Assembly (NCBI GenBank): GCA_025350285.1
Contig: JANXYE010000375.1
Span: 1-10,310 of the forward strand
Source of the DNA: Chloroflexota bacterium
Lineage (GTDB): Bacteria; Chloroflexota; Dehalococcoidia; Tepidiformales; Tepidiformaceae
DNA: 10,310 nucleotides
Direction: 5' to 3'
Shown: one piece after another, positions 1 to 5,775 of the stretch
Layout of the letters: each line of letters starts with the position of its first letter
Position numbering within the stretch: position 1 is the first letter of the stretch
Position numbers and translations under genes: made by a program
The notes under the pieces: generated by a model
What the model saw: the letters and a program-made list of their open reading frames with translations, nothing else
Told to the model about the DNA's origin: nothing
The model's database searches: none

Positions 1-414
1 GGCAAGGAAGCCTTCCGCGATGCCGTCGAGGTCCTTCTCGAGCTCCGCACGCGCGGATTCCTCCTCGGCACCGTCACGAACCGGGCCTTCGGTGGCGTCC
101 GCTTCCGGGCCGTCTTGCGGGATGCCGGGCTTGACATTGGCTGGGACGCCGAATCGGTCTCCGTCGAAGTCGGCTACCTCAAGCCGCACCCCGCTCCGTT
201 CCAGCACGCGCTCGAGCGCCTTGCGGTCAATCCAGAGGAGGCCCTCATGGTGGGAGATTCGCTCGCCCAGGACATCGCCGGCGCCCAGGCGCTTGGCATC
301 CGCACGGCCTGGCGGGTCTCGACGCCCGACGCGGACGGTGTTGAGCCGGACTTCGTCTTTCACGAATTGGAGGAACTGCTCGATATTCCCGTCCTCGCCG
401 GGTGTCACGAATGA
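1..414 (+). CDS. HAD-superfamily hydrolase, phosphoglycolate phosphatase-like (5' end missing)
   Basis: The reading frame is open from base 1 to a TGA at 412-414, so 137 C-terminal residues are present and the start lies outside the window. The last three haloacid-dehalogenase motifs are visible: motif II as TVTN (residues 24-27), the motif III lysine in YLKPHP (K61), and motif IV as GDSLAQD (D86 and D91), followed by GIRTAW. The nucleophile motif DxD and most of the cap would lie upstream. Family members are Mg-dependent cytoplasmic phosphatases that act through an aspartyl-phosphate. The 'KPHP' loop and the 'GDS...D..GA..LG' pattern are typical of the Gph/YjjG type, but the substrate cannot be told from this fragment. 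Its stop overlaps the argH start (ATGA), so the two are probably co-transcribed and translationally coupled. No functional link to arginine synthesis is evident. Confidence 0.88.
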   Translation, partial: GKEAFRDAVEVLLELRTRGFLLGTVTNRAFGGVRFRAVLRDAGLDIGWDAESVSVEVGYLKPHPAPFQHALERLAVNPEEALMVGDSLAQDIAGAQALGIRTAWRVSTPDADGVEPDFVFHELEELLDIPVLAGCHE

Positions 415-1787
415 GCGGCGAGCAGCGCCAGTGGGGCGGACGTTTCGCCGCCGGGATGGACGCCCTCACGGCCGCCTATACAGCCGGCGCCGACCAGGAC
501 CTCTGGGAGCACGACATCGCCGGCTCCGTGGCCCACGCGCGGATGCTCGGCAAACAGGGCATCATCGTCCAAACTGACGCCGCAGCCATCATCCGCGGGC
601 TCGGCGAAGTGCTGGCGCTTTTTCAGCGCGGCGAAGTAGTCTGGCGTCCCGAACTCGAAGACATCCACACGCACGTCGAAGTCCTCCTGCGCGAGCGGAT
701 CGGCGAATCCGCCGGGCGGCTCCACACCGCCCGCTCCCGCAACGACCAGGTTGGGCTCCTCAACCGCATGCTCGTCCGTGAATGCTGCGACGAAGGGATC
801 CGGGGGACGACGGAGTTCATCGAAGTCCTTTGCGGCCTCGCCGAGGCCCACGCCGCCGACCCCATGCCCGGCTACACACACGTCCAGCGTGCCCAGCCCG
901 TCACTCTCGGCCACCACCTGCTGGCCTACGGCGAGATGCTTCTCCGCGACCGCGACCGCTTCATCGATTGCCGCAAACGGGTGAACGTGCTGCCCCTCGG
1001 CTCGGGTGCGCTCGCCGGCTCACCGTACCCGCTCGACCGGGAGATGGTCGCCGCCGAACTCGGATTCGAATCCGTCTCGCGGAACAGCCTCGACGCGACC
1101 GCGGACCGTGACTTCGTCGCCGAGTTTCTCTTCGCCTGCGCGACCACCCAGATGCACGTCTCCCGGCTCGCGGAAGAGATCGTCCTCTGGGCGTCCGCCG
1201 AATTCGCATTCCTGAAGCTGCCGGACGCGTTCGCCACGGGGTCGAGCATCATGCCCCAGAAAAAGAACGCCGACGTCGCCGAACTCGCCCGCGGACGCAC
1301 CGGGCGCGTCTACGGCGAACTCATCGCGATGCTCACCACCATGAAGGGCCTGCCGCTCGCCTACAATCGCGACCTCCAGGAGGACAAAGCGTCGGTGCAG
1401 GCAGCCCGCGCCGTGGTCATCCCAACCCTCCGGATCTTCGCGGCCATGGTTCCCGCCCTCCGGTTCGACTTGCCGCGCATGCGCGTCGCGGCCGGCCAGA
1501 ACTTCTCCCTCGCCACTGATGTCGCCGACTACCTGGTCAAGAAGGGCTTGTCCTTCCGCGACGCGCACGGCGTGGTTGGCGGCCTTGTCCGGGAGTGCGA
1601 AACGCGCGGCTGCGAACTGGCCGGGCTTCCGTTCCCCGTTTACGCCGCGGCCAGCCCACTCTTCGAAGAGGAGATCCTCTTGCTCGATGTCGATTCGGCG
1701 CTCGCCGCTCGCGACATCCCCGGCGGCACGGCGCCACGCCAGGTGCGGCTCGCGGCCGCGGGCCTCCGCGCCCAGCTCCGCTCGTAG
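411..1787 (+). CDS. argH: Argininosuccinate lyase
   Basis: This enzyme cleaves argininosuccinate to arginine and fumarate, the last step of arginine biosynthesis, as a cytoplasmic homotetramer. The 458-residue length matches the family (about 460). Visible hallmarks are the N-terminal WGGRF, HTARSRNDQ (residues 105-113), GYTHVQRAQP with the general acid/base region T156-H157, and the fumarate-lyase superfamily signature GSSIMPQKKN (from residue 277), which carries the mobile-loop catalytic serine. I chose ATG 411 because it forms an ATGA overlap with the upstream phosphatase stop and gives the usual N-terminus. An in-frame GTG at 402 would add only three residues. There is no clear Shine-Dalgarno, which fits coupling to the upstream gene. 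The 3' end faces yggT with only 9 bp between the two stops. The assignment is secure. Confidence 0.97.
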   Translation: MSGEQRQWGGRFAAGMDALTAAYTAGADQDLWEHDIAGSVAHARMLGKQGIIVQTDAAAIIRGLGEVLALFQRGEVVWRPELEDIHTHVEVLLRERIGESAGRLHTARSRNDQVGLLNRMLVRECCDEGIRGTTEFIEVLCGLAEAHAADPMPGYTHVQRAQPVTLGHHLLAYGEMLLRDRDRFIDCRKRVNVLPLGSGALAGSPYPLDREMVAAELGFESVSRNSLDATADRDFVAEFLFACATTQMHVSRLAEEIVLWASAEFAFLKLPDAFATGSSIMPQKKNADVAELARGRTGRVYGELIAMLTTMKGLPLAYNRDLQEDKASVQAARAVVIPTLRIFAAMVPALRFDLPRMRVAAGQNFSLATDVADYLVKKGLSFRDAHGVVGGLVRECETRGCELAGLPFPVYAAASPLFEEEILLLDVDSALAARDIPGGTAPRQVRLAAAGLRAQLRS

Positions 1788-1796
1788 CCGCCTCCG

Positions 1797-2057
1797 CTAT
1801 CTCTGGGCAGCCTGGTTTACGACAGCGACCATCACTTGCAAGAGGATGATGATAATCAGCCCGCTGAAGTCGAAGCCACCGGTCCGCGGCAGGATCCGGC
1901 GGATCGGCGCCATCATCGGTTCCGTCACTTGCCAAAGCAGACGGGCCAGCTGCGAATTAGCCGCCGACGGGAAGAAGCTCAGCACCGAGCGCAGGAGCAC
2001 GCACCCCATGAGGACGTACAAGAAGATGACGAGCACCGTCGCGACCTGGTTGTTCAC
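1797..2057 (-). CDS. yggT: YggT-family integral membrane protein
   Basis: A protein of 86 residues with two hydrophobic segments (about 5-27 and 64-82). They are joined by the family-defining loop, which here reads VTEPMMAPIRRILP and then GGFDFS, matching the YggT/YlmG pattern 'VTEPxLxPIRRxLP..GG.DFSP'. Family members sit in the cytoplasmic membrane. They have been linked to osmotic tolerance in Escherichia coli and, in Gram-positive bacteria and plastids, to division and nucleoid placement, but the molecular role is not settled. The start is GTG at 2057, and it overlaps the proC stop as GTGA, so translation is probably coupled to proC. It is the last gene of the minus-strand operon and is convergent with argH. 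Function is by family only. Confidence 0.92.
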   Translation of the reverse strand: MNNQVATVLVIFLYVLMGCVLLRSVLSFFPSAANSQLARLLWQVTEPMMAPIRRILPRTGGFDFSGLIIIILLQVMVAVVNQAAQR

Positions 2058-2848
2058 GCTGGCCCCCCCAGTTCAACAGCTCGGCGATGGGCCGCGCGGA
2101 TCGCCTTGATGATCGTCGCCCGGAGCGCCCCCTTTTCGAGTTCCAGCAGCCCGGCCGCCGTCGTCCCCGCCGGTGAGGTGACCTGGCCCCGAAGGACAGC
2201 CGGGTCGCGTCCCGACTCCTGGGCGTAGACGGCCGAACCAAGCACCGTCTGGATCGCCATCTCCTGGGCTTGCGCGCGGGGCAGTCCCACGGCAACGCCA
2301 CCTTCGACCATCGCCTCAATCACCAGGAAGACATAAGCCGGCCCACTTCCGCTGAGCGCCGTCGCCATGTCGATCTTCTTCTCATCCTCGACGTAGATCT
2401 CGCGGCCGAAGCTTTCGAGGAGCGATTGCGTCGTCCGCCGCTGTTCGGCCGTCACCTCGGCGGTCGCCGTCCAGACACTCATGCCGGCCTTGGCCGCCAC
2501 CGGCGTGTTCGGCATCACGCGGACCACGTTCGGATGAGCGAAGTCCGCGGTCAGCGTCGCCAGCCGGACGCCGGCCATCACGGAGAGCAGAAGCGCCCCC
2601 GGCTTGAGCGACCCACGCGCCGATTTCGCGTCCTGTGGCTTCACCGAAAGGACTACGAGGTCCGCGGTGCCTGTCGCCTCTCCCGGCGTCGGAACCACGG
2701 ACACGCCGTAGGCGGCCCGCAACTCCTCCCGCCTCGGCTCGATGATCTCCGCGATTGTCACATCCGCCGCCACGAAAATCCCGCGCTCGAGCGCCGCGGC
2801 GAGCATCGCCTCGCCCATCACCCCGCCGCCAACAATCGCTACCTGCAT
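2054..2848 (-). CDS. proC: Pyrroline-5-carboxylate reductase
   Basis: It reduces 1-pyrroline-5-carboxylate to proline with NAD(P)H, the final step of proline synthesis. The 264-residue length is normal. The N-terminal Rossmann domain shows GGGVMG (7-12), SVKPQ (68-72) and MPNTP (112-116). The C-terminal dimerisation and catalytic domain has ALSGSGPAY (164-172) and the P5CR signature VTSPAGTTAAGL (223-234). The ATG at 2848 shares one base with the yggS stop (TGATG), and the TGA stop overlaps the yggT GTG (GTGA). The gene is therefore embedded in a tightly coupled operon. The yggS-proC-yggT neighbourhood is widespread in bacteria, which supports all three calls. No missing residues were noticed. 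Confidence 0.97.
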   Translation of the reverse strand: MQVAIVGGGVMGEAMLAAALERGIFVAADVTIAEIIEPRREELRAAYGVSVVPTPGEATGTADLVVLSVKPQDAKSARGSLKPGALLLSVMAGVRLATLTADFAHPNVVRVMPNTPVAAKAGMSVWTATAEVTAEQRRTTQSLLESFGREIYVEDEKKIDMATALSGSGPAYVFLVIEAMVEGGVAVGLPRAQAQEMAIQTVLGSAVYAQESGRDPAVLRGQVTSPAGTTAAGLLELEKGALRATIIKAIRAAHRRAVELGGPA

Positions 2849-3537
2849 CAGTACCTCTCACCAAAGATGGCGCGGCCCACCCTTACGTGCGTCGCACCCT
2901 CCTCGATGGCTACCTCGAAGTCGTCCGTCATCCCCATCGAAAGGCCCGCGAGACTGTGCATCCGGGCTAGCTCGCGCAGGCAACGGAACGCCGGGCGGTT
3001 CTGTTCCGGGTCGTTGGAGGGCGCCGGTATGGTCATCAGCCCGACGAGTTCAATCTCACTCAGCGAACGCGCGTGCCGTACGAGTTGGCCCAGCGCCGAT
3101 GGATCAACCCCGCCCCTGGTGGCTTCGCCGCTCGTATTCACCTGGAGCATCAAGCGGATCCGACTTCCCCCGCTGGCGGCGGCGATCGCGTCGAGCAGCC
3201 GCTCCGAGTCCACCGTGTGCAGCAGGTCGAAACGCTCGGTCACCACCCGCGCCTTGTTCGTCTGCAGATGGCCGATGAAATGCATCGCCAGACCCGGAGC
3301 GCCCGCTGCCTGCAGCCGTTCTAGCTTTGGGATGGCTTCCTGAGCGTAATTCTCGCCGAAGTCAGCGATCCCGGCGGCGGCCGCTTCGAGCATCGCCGAA
3401 GCCGGTTGGGTCTTCGAGACCGCGATCAAAGTGACCGACCCCTGAGCACGGCCCGCCCGTTCGCATGCGGCGCCCACGCGCGAGCGAACCAGCGCAACCT
3501 GTTCAGCGATGCGAGGCGCGGCGGCCCGCCCCACCAC
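2848..3537 (-). CDS. yggS: YggS/PLPBP-family pyridoxal-phosphate homeostasis protein
   Basis: A PLP-binding, single-domain fold-type III (alanine-racemase-like barrel) protein. It has no known enzymatic activity in the family and is thought to buffer PLP and affect amino/keto-acid balance. The PLP lysine is in LIAVSKTQ (K42). Other family blocks are FGENYAQEA, HFIGHLQTNKAR, GLMTIPA, SMGMTDDFEVAI and VRVGRAIFGER near the C-terminus. The frame stays open to a GTG at 3564. I prefer GTG 3537, which gives 229 residues, close to the usual 225-235. It shares one base with the stop of the upstream gene (TAGTG) and puts the N-terminus where homologues begin (an 'xxRIAEQVALVRSRV' helix). GTG 3534 is equally in frame. 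The stop overlaps the proC ATG (TGATG). Confidence 0.94.
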   Translation of the reverse strand: MVGRAAAPRIAEQVALVRSRVGAACERAGRAQGSVTLIAVSKTQPASAMLEAAAAGIADFGENYAQEAIPKLERLQAAGAPGLAMHFIGHLQTNKARVVTERFDLLHTVDSERLLDAIAAASGGSRIRLMLQVNTSGEATRGGVDPSALGQLVRHARSLSEIELVGLMTIPAPSNDPEQNRPAFRCLRELARMHSLAGLSMGMTDDFEVAIEEGATHVRVGRAIFGERY

Positions 3538-3800
3538 TACTTGAACACCGGCGGATGCCGCCACTCCCAGACACCCCGCGCGAGCACCGCGAGCAGCACG
3601 ACACCGATGGCGGATAGGCCGGCCAATGGACTAAGGCTGAACAGGTAAAAGAGGCCCACGAGCACCGCCACACCGCCGAACAGGATGGCCATCGGCAGGG
3701 CGAGCATCTTCAGCACCACCCAGGTGATGAGCACGACCTCTTTGAGGCTGCCCTGCTTCTCTTCGGGGGGTGGCCCGCCAGAATTGTAATAAAATCCCAC
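3537..3800 (-). CDS. Small hypothetical membrane protein, first gene of the yggS-proC-yggT operon
   Basis: An 87-residue protein that I do not recognise as a named family. It has a polar, proline- and glutamate-containing N-terminus (about residues 1-20, with PPPEEKQ). Then comes a long hydrophobic stretch (about 21-54) with one lysine near residue 31, and a second hydrophobic segment (about 58-76) ending in RGVWEWRHPP. Two, or possibly three, membrane passes are likely. The GTG start at 3800 lies 6 nt after a TATACT -10 hexamer with no Shine-Dalgarno, which suggests a leaderless mRNA. The TAG stop overlaps the yggS GTG start. Its operon position beside yggT suggests a membrane role, but this is context only. 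Coding status is supported by the coupled junction, the coherent hydrophobic profile and the promoter. Confidence 0.72.
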   Translation of the reverse strand: MGFYYNSGGPPPEEKQGSLKEVVLITWVVLKMLALPMAILFGGVAVLVGLFYLFSLSPLAGLSAIGVVLLAVLARGVWEWRHPPVFK

Positions 3801-3806
3801 GAATTG

Positions 3807-3812
3807 AGTATA
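3807..3812 (-). promoter_or_regulatory. -10 element (TATACT) for the minus-strand yggS-proC-yggT operon
   Basis: On the minus strand TATACT is followed by 6 nt and then the GTG at 3800, so transcription would begin at or next to the start codon. No TTGACA-like -35 lies at 16-18 bp spacing. This is a leaderless-type promoter read from sequence alone. Confidence 0.55.
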
Positions 3813-3838
3813 CGCTCTGCAAAATCTTCGCGTCGCGG

Positions 3839-3868
3839 TTGACCTGCGGGACGATTTGCCAGTATATC
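3839..3868 (+). promoter_or_regulatory. Sigma-70-like promoter for the LysM gene
   Basis: TTGACC (3839-3844), an 18-nt spacer and TATATC (3863-3868). A TANNNT alternative, TATCGT, lies at 3865-3870. Initiation about 7 nt downstream would fall at about 3875-3876, which is the ATG of a short leader ORF. It is divergent from the operon promoter, within about 60 bp. Confidence 0.5.
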
Positions 3869-3875
3869 GTTAACC

Positions 3876-3902
3876 ATGGTGGGAGAATTGCCGGTCCTCT
3901 AG
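3876..3902 (+). CDS. Putative 8-codon leader ORF upstream of the LysM gene
   Basis: ATG at 3876 opens a frame encoding MVGELPVL and ends at TAG 3900-3902. The TAG shares its G with the GTG start of the LysM gene (TAGTG). The ATG lies at the predicted transcription start, so it could be translated leaderlessly and hand ribosomes to the GTG at 3902, which lacks a well-spaced Shine-Dalgarno (GGGAG is 16 nt away). The same stop/start overlap type occurs elsewhere in the window. There is no family evidence, and the ORF could be chance. Confidence 0.35.
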   Translation: MVGELPVL

Positions 3903-3916
3903 TGACAAATCGTCAC
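3902..3916. repeat. Inverted repeat GTGAC-N5-GTCAC over the LysM gene start
   Basis: GTGAC at 3902-3906 and its perfect inverse GTCAC at 3912-3916 are separated by 5 nt and cover the GTG start codon. It could be a regulator half-site pair, resembling but not matching CRP/FNR-type spacing, or a small mRNA hairpin. The arms are short, so chance is possible. Confidence 0.3.
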
Positions 3917-5353
3917 CTAACGGGCGCCGTCGAGGGCGTCCTTACGCGGAAAGCGTTCAGGAGCGGCCTTCTTGCGGTCGTCGCGGCCGGGTTCGCCCTC
4001 GCCGTCTCGCTCAGCTCCTCCTTCGCCTACGAAGACCACGTCGTCACCCCCGGCGAGACGCTTTCGAGCATCGCCGCCCACTACGGATTCCCCGTCGATA
4101 CGCTCGCCGAAGTCAACGGCCTCTCCAGCGCCGATGACATTCGTGTCGGCCAGGTCATTCGCGTCCCCGGCCGCGACGCGAATGCGGGCGGCGGCGTCGT
4201 TGCGACCGCCTCCGGCCAGACCTACGTCGTCCAGGCTGGCGAAACGCTCACAGCCATCGCCACCGCCTCCGGCACCGAGCTGGCCCGCTGGATCGCCCTT
4301 AACGGCCTCAGTAACGCAAACGCCATCTATGTTGGCCAGGTGCTACAGGTTCCAGAGGGTGCCGCCGCGGCGGCCGCTCCGGACGCCCCGGCCCGGCCGC
4401 CGCTCGGGCTTGTCCCGAGCGGTAAGACGCACGCCGTCGCCGTTGGCGACACCCTTTCCGCCATCGCCGACCAGTACAACATCCCCCTCGCCATGTGGGT
4501 CGAACTGAACCGCCTCTCAAGCGCCGATGCGATCCACGTCGGCGAGCTTCTTCAGGTGCCCGGGAGCTCGGCCACACCTCCCGGCCCCGGTCCCTCAACC
4601 CCGTCAACTGGCGCGGTCCCAGGCGGGCGGGCGCATACGGTCCAGGCGGGTGAAACGCTCTCTCACATCGCCGATCACTACAACATCCCGCTCGACCTCT
4701 GGGTGCAGGTGAACCACCTCAGCAGCGCCGATTCGGTCTTCGCCGGCCAGGTCCTAAAGATTCCGGGCGCCGCCGGCCCCGTGCAGCAGGCGACCTTTAC
4801 TCACGTCGTCAAGGAACGCGAGTCGCTGGCCGGCATTGCCGCCACCTACGGAATCTCGCTTGATGAGATCACGCGCATCAACGGCATCGAGAACCCAAAC
4901 CTCGTGACCATCGGGCAGGTACTGGCCGTCCCCGGGCCCGTCTGCCGCCCCGGGACGAAGGCGCAATACCGCGTTGCCCTCGAAAACGCGGCGGCCGAAT
5001 ACGGGATCGCGCGTTCGGTCGTGCTCGGCCTCTCCTGGCACGAAAGTGGTTGGCAGCAGTGCATCGTCAGTCACGCCAACGCCTTCGGCTTGATGCAGGT
5101 GACGCCCGGCACGGGCCAGTGGGCCCTCGACCTCGGCCTTACCGACGCCGTCGATTACCAGGTGAATTACATCGCGAACGCCCGTATGGGCGCCGCAATT
5201 CTGCGCGACCACCTCATCCAGGCGAACTGGGATCTGCGCACGGCTCTCGCGGCCTATTACCAGGGCTTCGATGCCCTCTACGCGGTCGGCATGTATGAAG
5301 AGACGAAGGTCTACGTGGGCCAGGTCCTCGCGGCCATTGCGCTTTTTGAGTAG
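3902..5353 (+). CDS. Secreted lytic transglycosylase with five LysM repeats
   Basis: A 483-residue exported cell-wall protein. The start GTG 3902 is the only start codon downstream of the promoter that keeps the whole signal peptide. The n-region has TRKAFR, then a hydrophobic core LLAVVAAGFALAV, with probable cleavage after SFA (about residue 42). Five LysM peptidoglycan/chitin-binding repeats follow at about 44-90, 107-152, 176-221, 244-290 and 300-346, each with a 'V..GETLS.IA..Y' start and a 'GQVL.VPG' end. Pro/Ala/Gly-rich linkers separate them. Residues of about 360-483 form a lysozyme-like SLT domain with the catalytic glutamate in WHESGW (E381), the AFGLMQVTPGTG motif and AAYYQG, where most relatives have AAYNAG. 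Such enzymes cleave the MurNAc-GlcNAc bond to form 1,6-anhydro-MurNAc. The likely role is wall remodelling outside the membrane. The enzyme class is well supported; the target and timing are unknown. Confidence 0.92.
   Translation: MTNRHLTGAVEGVLTRKAFRSGLLAVVAAGFALAVSLSSSFAYEDHVVTPGETLSSIAAHYGFPVDTLAEVNGLSSADDIRVGQVIRVPGRDANAGGGVVATASGQTYVVQAGETLTAIATASGTELARWIALNGLSNANAIYVGQVLQVPEGAAAAAAPDAPARPPLGLVPSGKTHAVAVGDTLSAIADQYNIPLAMWVELNRLSSADAIHVGELLQVPGSSATPPGPGPSTPSTGAVPGGRAHTVQAGETLSHIADHYNIPLDLWVQVNHLSSADSVFAGQVLKIPGAAGPVQQATFTHVVKERESLAGIAATYGISLDEITRINGIENPNLVTIGQVLAVPGPVCRPGTKAQYRVALENAAAEYGIARSVVLGLSWHESGWQQCIVSHANAFGLMQVTPGTGQWALDLGLTDAVDYQVNYIANARMGAAILRDHLIQANWDLRTALAAYYQGFDALYAVGMYEETKVYVGQVLAAIALFE
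4031..4939 (+). repeat. Five tandem LysM-coding repeats
   Basis: Repeat units of about 140 bp begin near 4031, 4220, 4427, 4631 and 4799, inside the transglycosylase gene. Units 3 and 4 are the most alike: both encode YNIPL followed by W and LSSAD, suggesting the most recent duplication. Unit 5 is the most divergent (KERESLAGIA, IENPN) and has lost the G of the GET motif. Confidence 0.85.
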
Positions 5354-5354
5354 G

Positions 5355-5366
5355 GCGGGCGCCCGC
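5355..5366. repeat. GC-rich 12-bp perfect palindrome between convergent genes
   Basis: GCGGGCGCCCGC lies directly between the LysM gene stop (5351-5353) and the stop of the minus-strand epoxide-hydrolase-like gene, overlapping the first base of the latter. GTAG and CTAC on either side could extend a stem with a bulge. No T-run follows on either strand, so it is not a canonical intrinsic terminator, although the position suits a two-way one. Confidence 0.35.
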
Positions 5367-5746
5367 TACTTCATCTGATCCTGGAACATCGCCAGGTCGA
5401 AGTAGTCGCGCCACTCCGCGATCTTCCCGTCGCGCAGGACGAAGACGCCCATCACCGGGATCGCAAGCGCCTTGTCAGCCAACTGGAAGCGGTCGATGCG
5501 CTCGTTCATCACCACGTCGCCGCTGGCCACCTGGTGCGTCACTTCCCACCCGAGCGAACGAAATCCGCCGGCCGCCATCCCCGTCAACGTTGTTGCGATG
5601 GCATCGCGACCCTGGACCGGGGCCATCGGGATGTTGTGATAGAGGGCGTCCTCGGTGAAGAACGAACCAATCGTCTCGCCCGAGGGCGTCGGCTCGTCCC
5701 ATACCTTGACGAAAGCCGTAACAATCGCGCCGCTGTCCTGCGTCAT
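5366..5746 (-). CDS. Limonene-1,2-epoxide hydrolase-like (SnoaL/NTF2-fold) protein
   Basis: A 126-residue NTF2-like protein. The C-terminal half, NERIDRF then VMGVFVLRDGKIAEWRDYFD, is the hallmark of the limonene-epoxide-hydrolase catalytic family. The five polar residues known from the Rhodococcus enzyme have counterparts: the Tyr/Asn pair in YHNIP (Y36, N38) and the Asp-Arg-Asp set (R83 and D85 in ERID, D114 in WRDYFD). This suggests one-step hydration of an epoxide in the cytoplasm, although many relatives have unknown substrates, and it is shorter than the founding enzyme (about 149 residues). The ATG at 5746 has a strong GGAGGT Shine-Dalgarno 6 nt upstream (minus strand, 5753-5758). It lies 29 bp downstream of cinA and is probably co-transcribed with it. 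No biochemical link to cinA is evident. Confidence 0.82.
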   Translation of the reverse strand: MTQDSGAIVTAFVKVWDEPTPSGETIGSFFTEDALYHNIPMAPVQGRDAIATTLTGMAAGGFRSLGWEVTHQVASGDVVMNERIDRFQLADKALAIPVMGVFVLRDGKIAEWRDYFDLAMFQDQMK

Positions 5747-5752
5747 GCTGAT

Positions 5753-5758
5753 ACCTCC
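5753..5758 (-). promoter_or_regulatory. Strong Shine-Dalgarno (GGAGGT) for the epoxide-hydrolase-like gene
   Basis: GGAGGT, 6 nt before ATG 5746, confirms that start. It contrasts with the minus-strand genes here that lack any ribosome binding site, and fits a downstream gene that needs its own initiation inside a polycistronic mRNA. Confidence 0.75.
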
Positions 5759-5775
5759 GTTATAGTGCGCGCAGT

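Noticed and set aside
405..1568. Long minus-strand open frames opposite argH (405-917 and 1020-1568)
   Set aside because: They are mirror frames of a high-GC gene. The argH motifs run through the whole plus-strand frame, and the antisense translations show no family pattern.
1788..1796. Terminator between the convergent argH and yggT genes
   Set aside because: The gap is 9 bp with no stem-loop or T-run on either strand.
2270..3343. A 357-residue plus-strand open frame opposite proC and yggS
   Set aside because: The translation is rich in Arg, His and Pro and of low coherence. Both genes on the other strand carry full family signatures.
3770..3901. In-frame upstream extension of the LysM protein back to GTG 3770
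   Set aside because: It would place the coding region across the promoter and over the divergent gene, and would add 44 residues with no signal-peptide character before a clear signal peptide.
5747..5775. TATAAC-like -10 in the gap between cinA and the epoxide-hydrolase-like gene
   Set aside because: A start at the expected distance would remove the strong GGAGGT ribosome site from the mRNA, and no -35 is present. Read-through from cinA is simpler.
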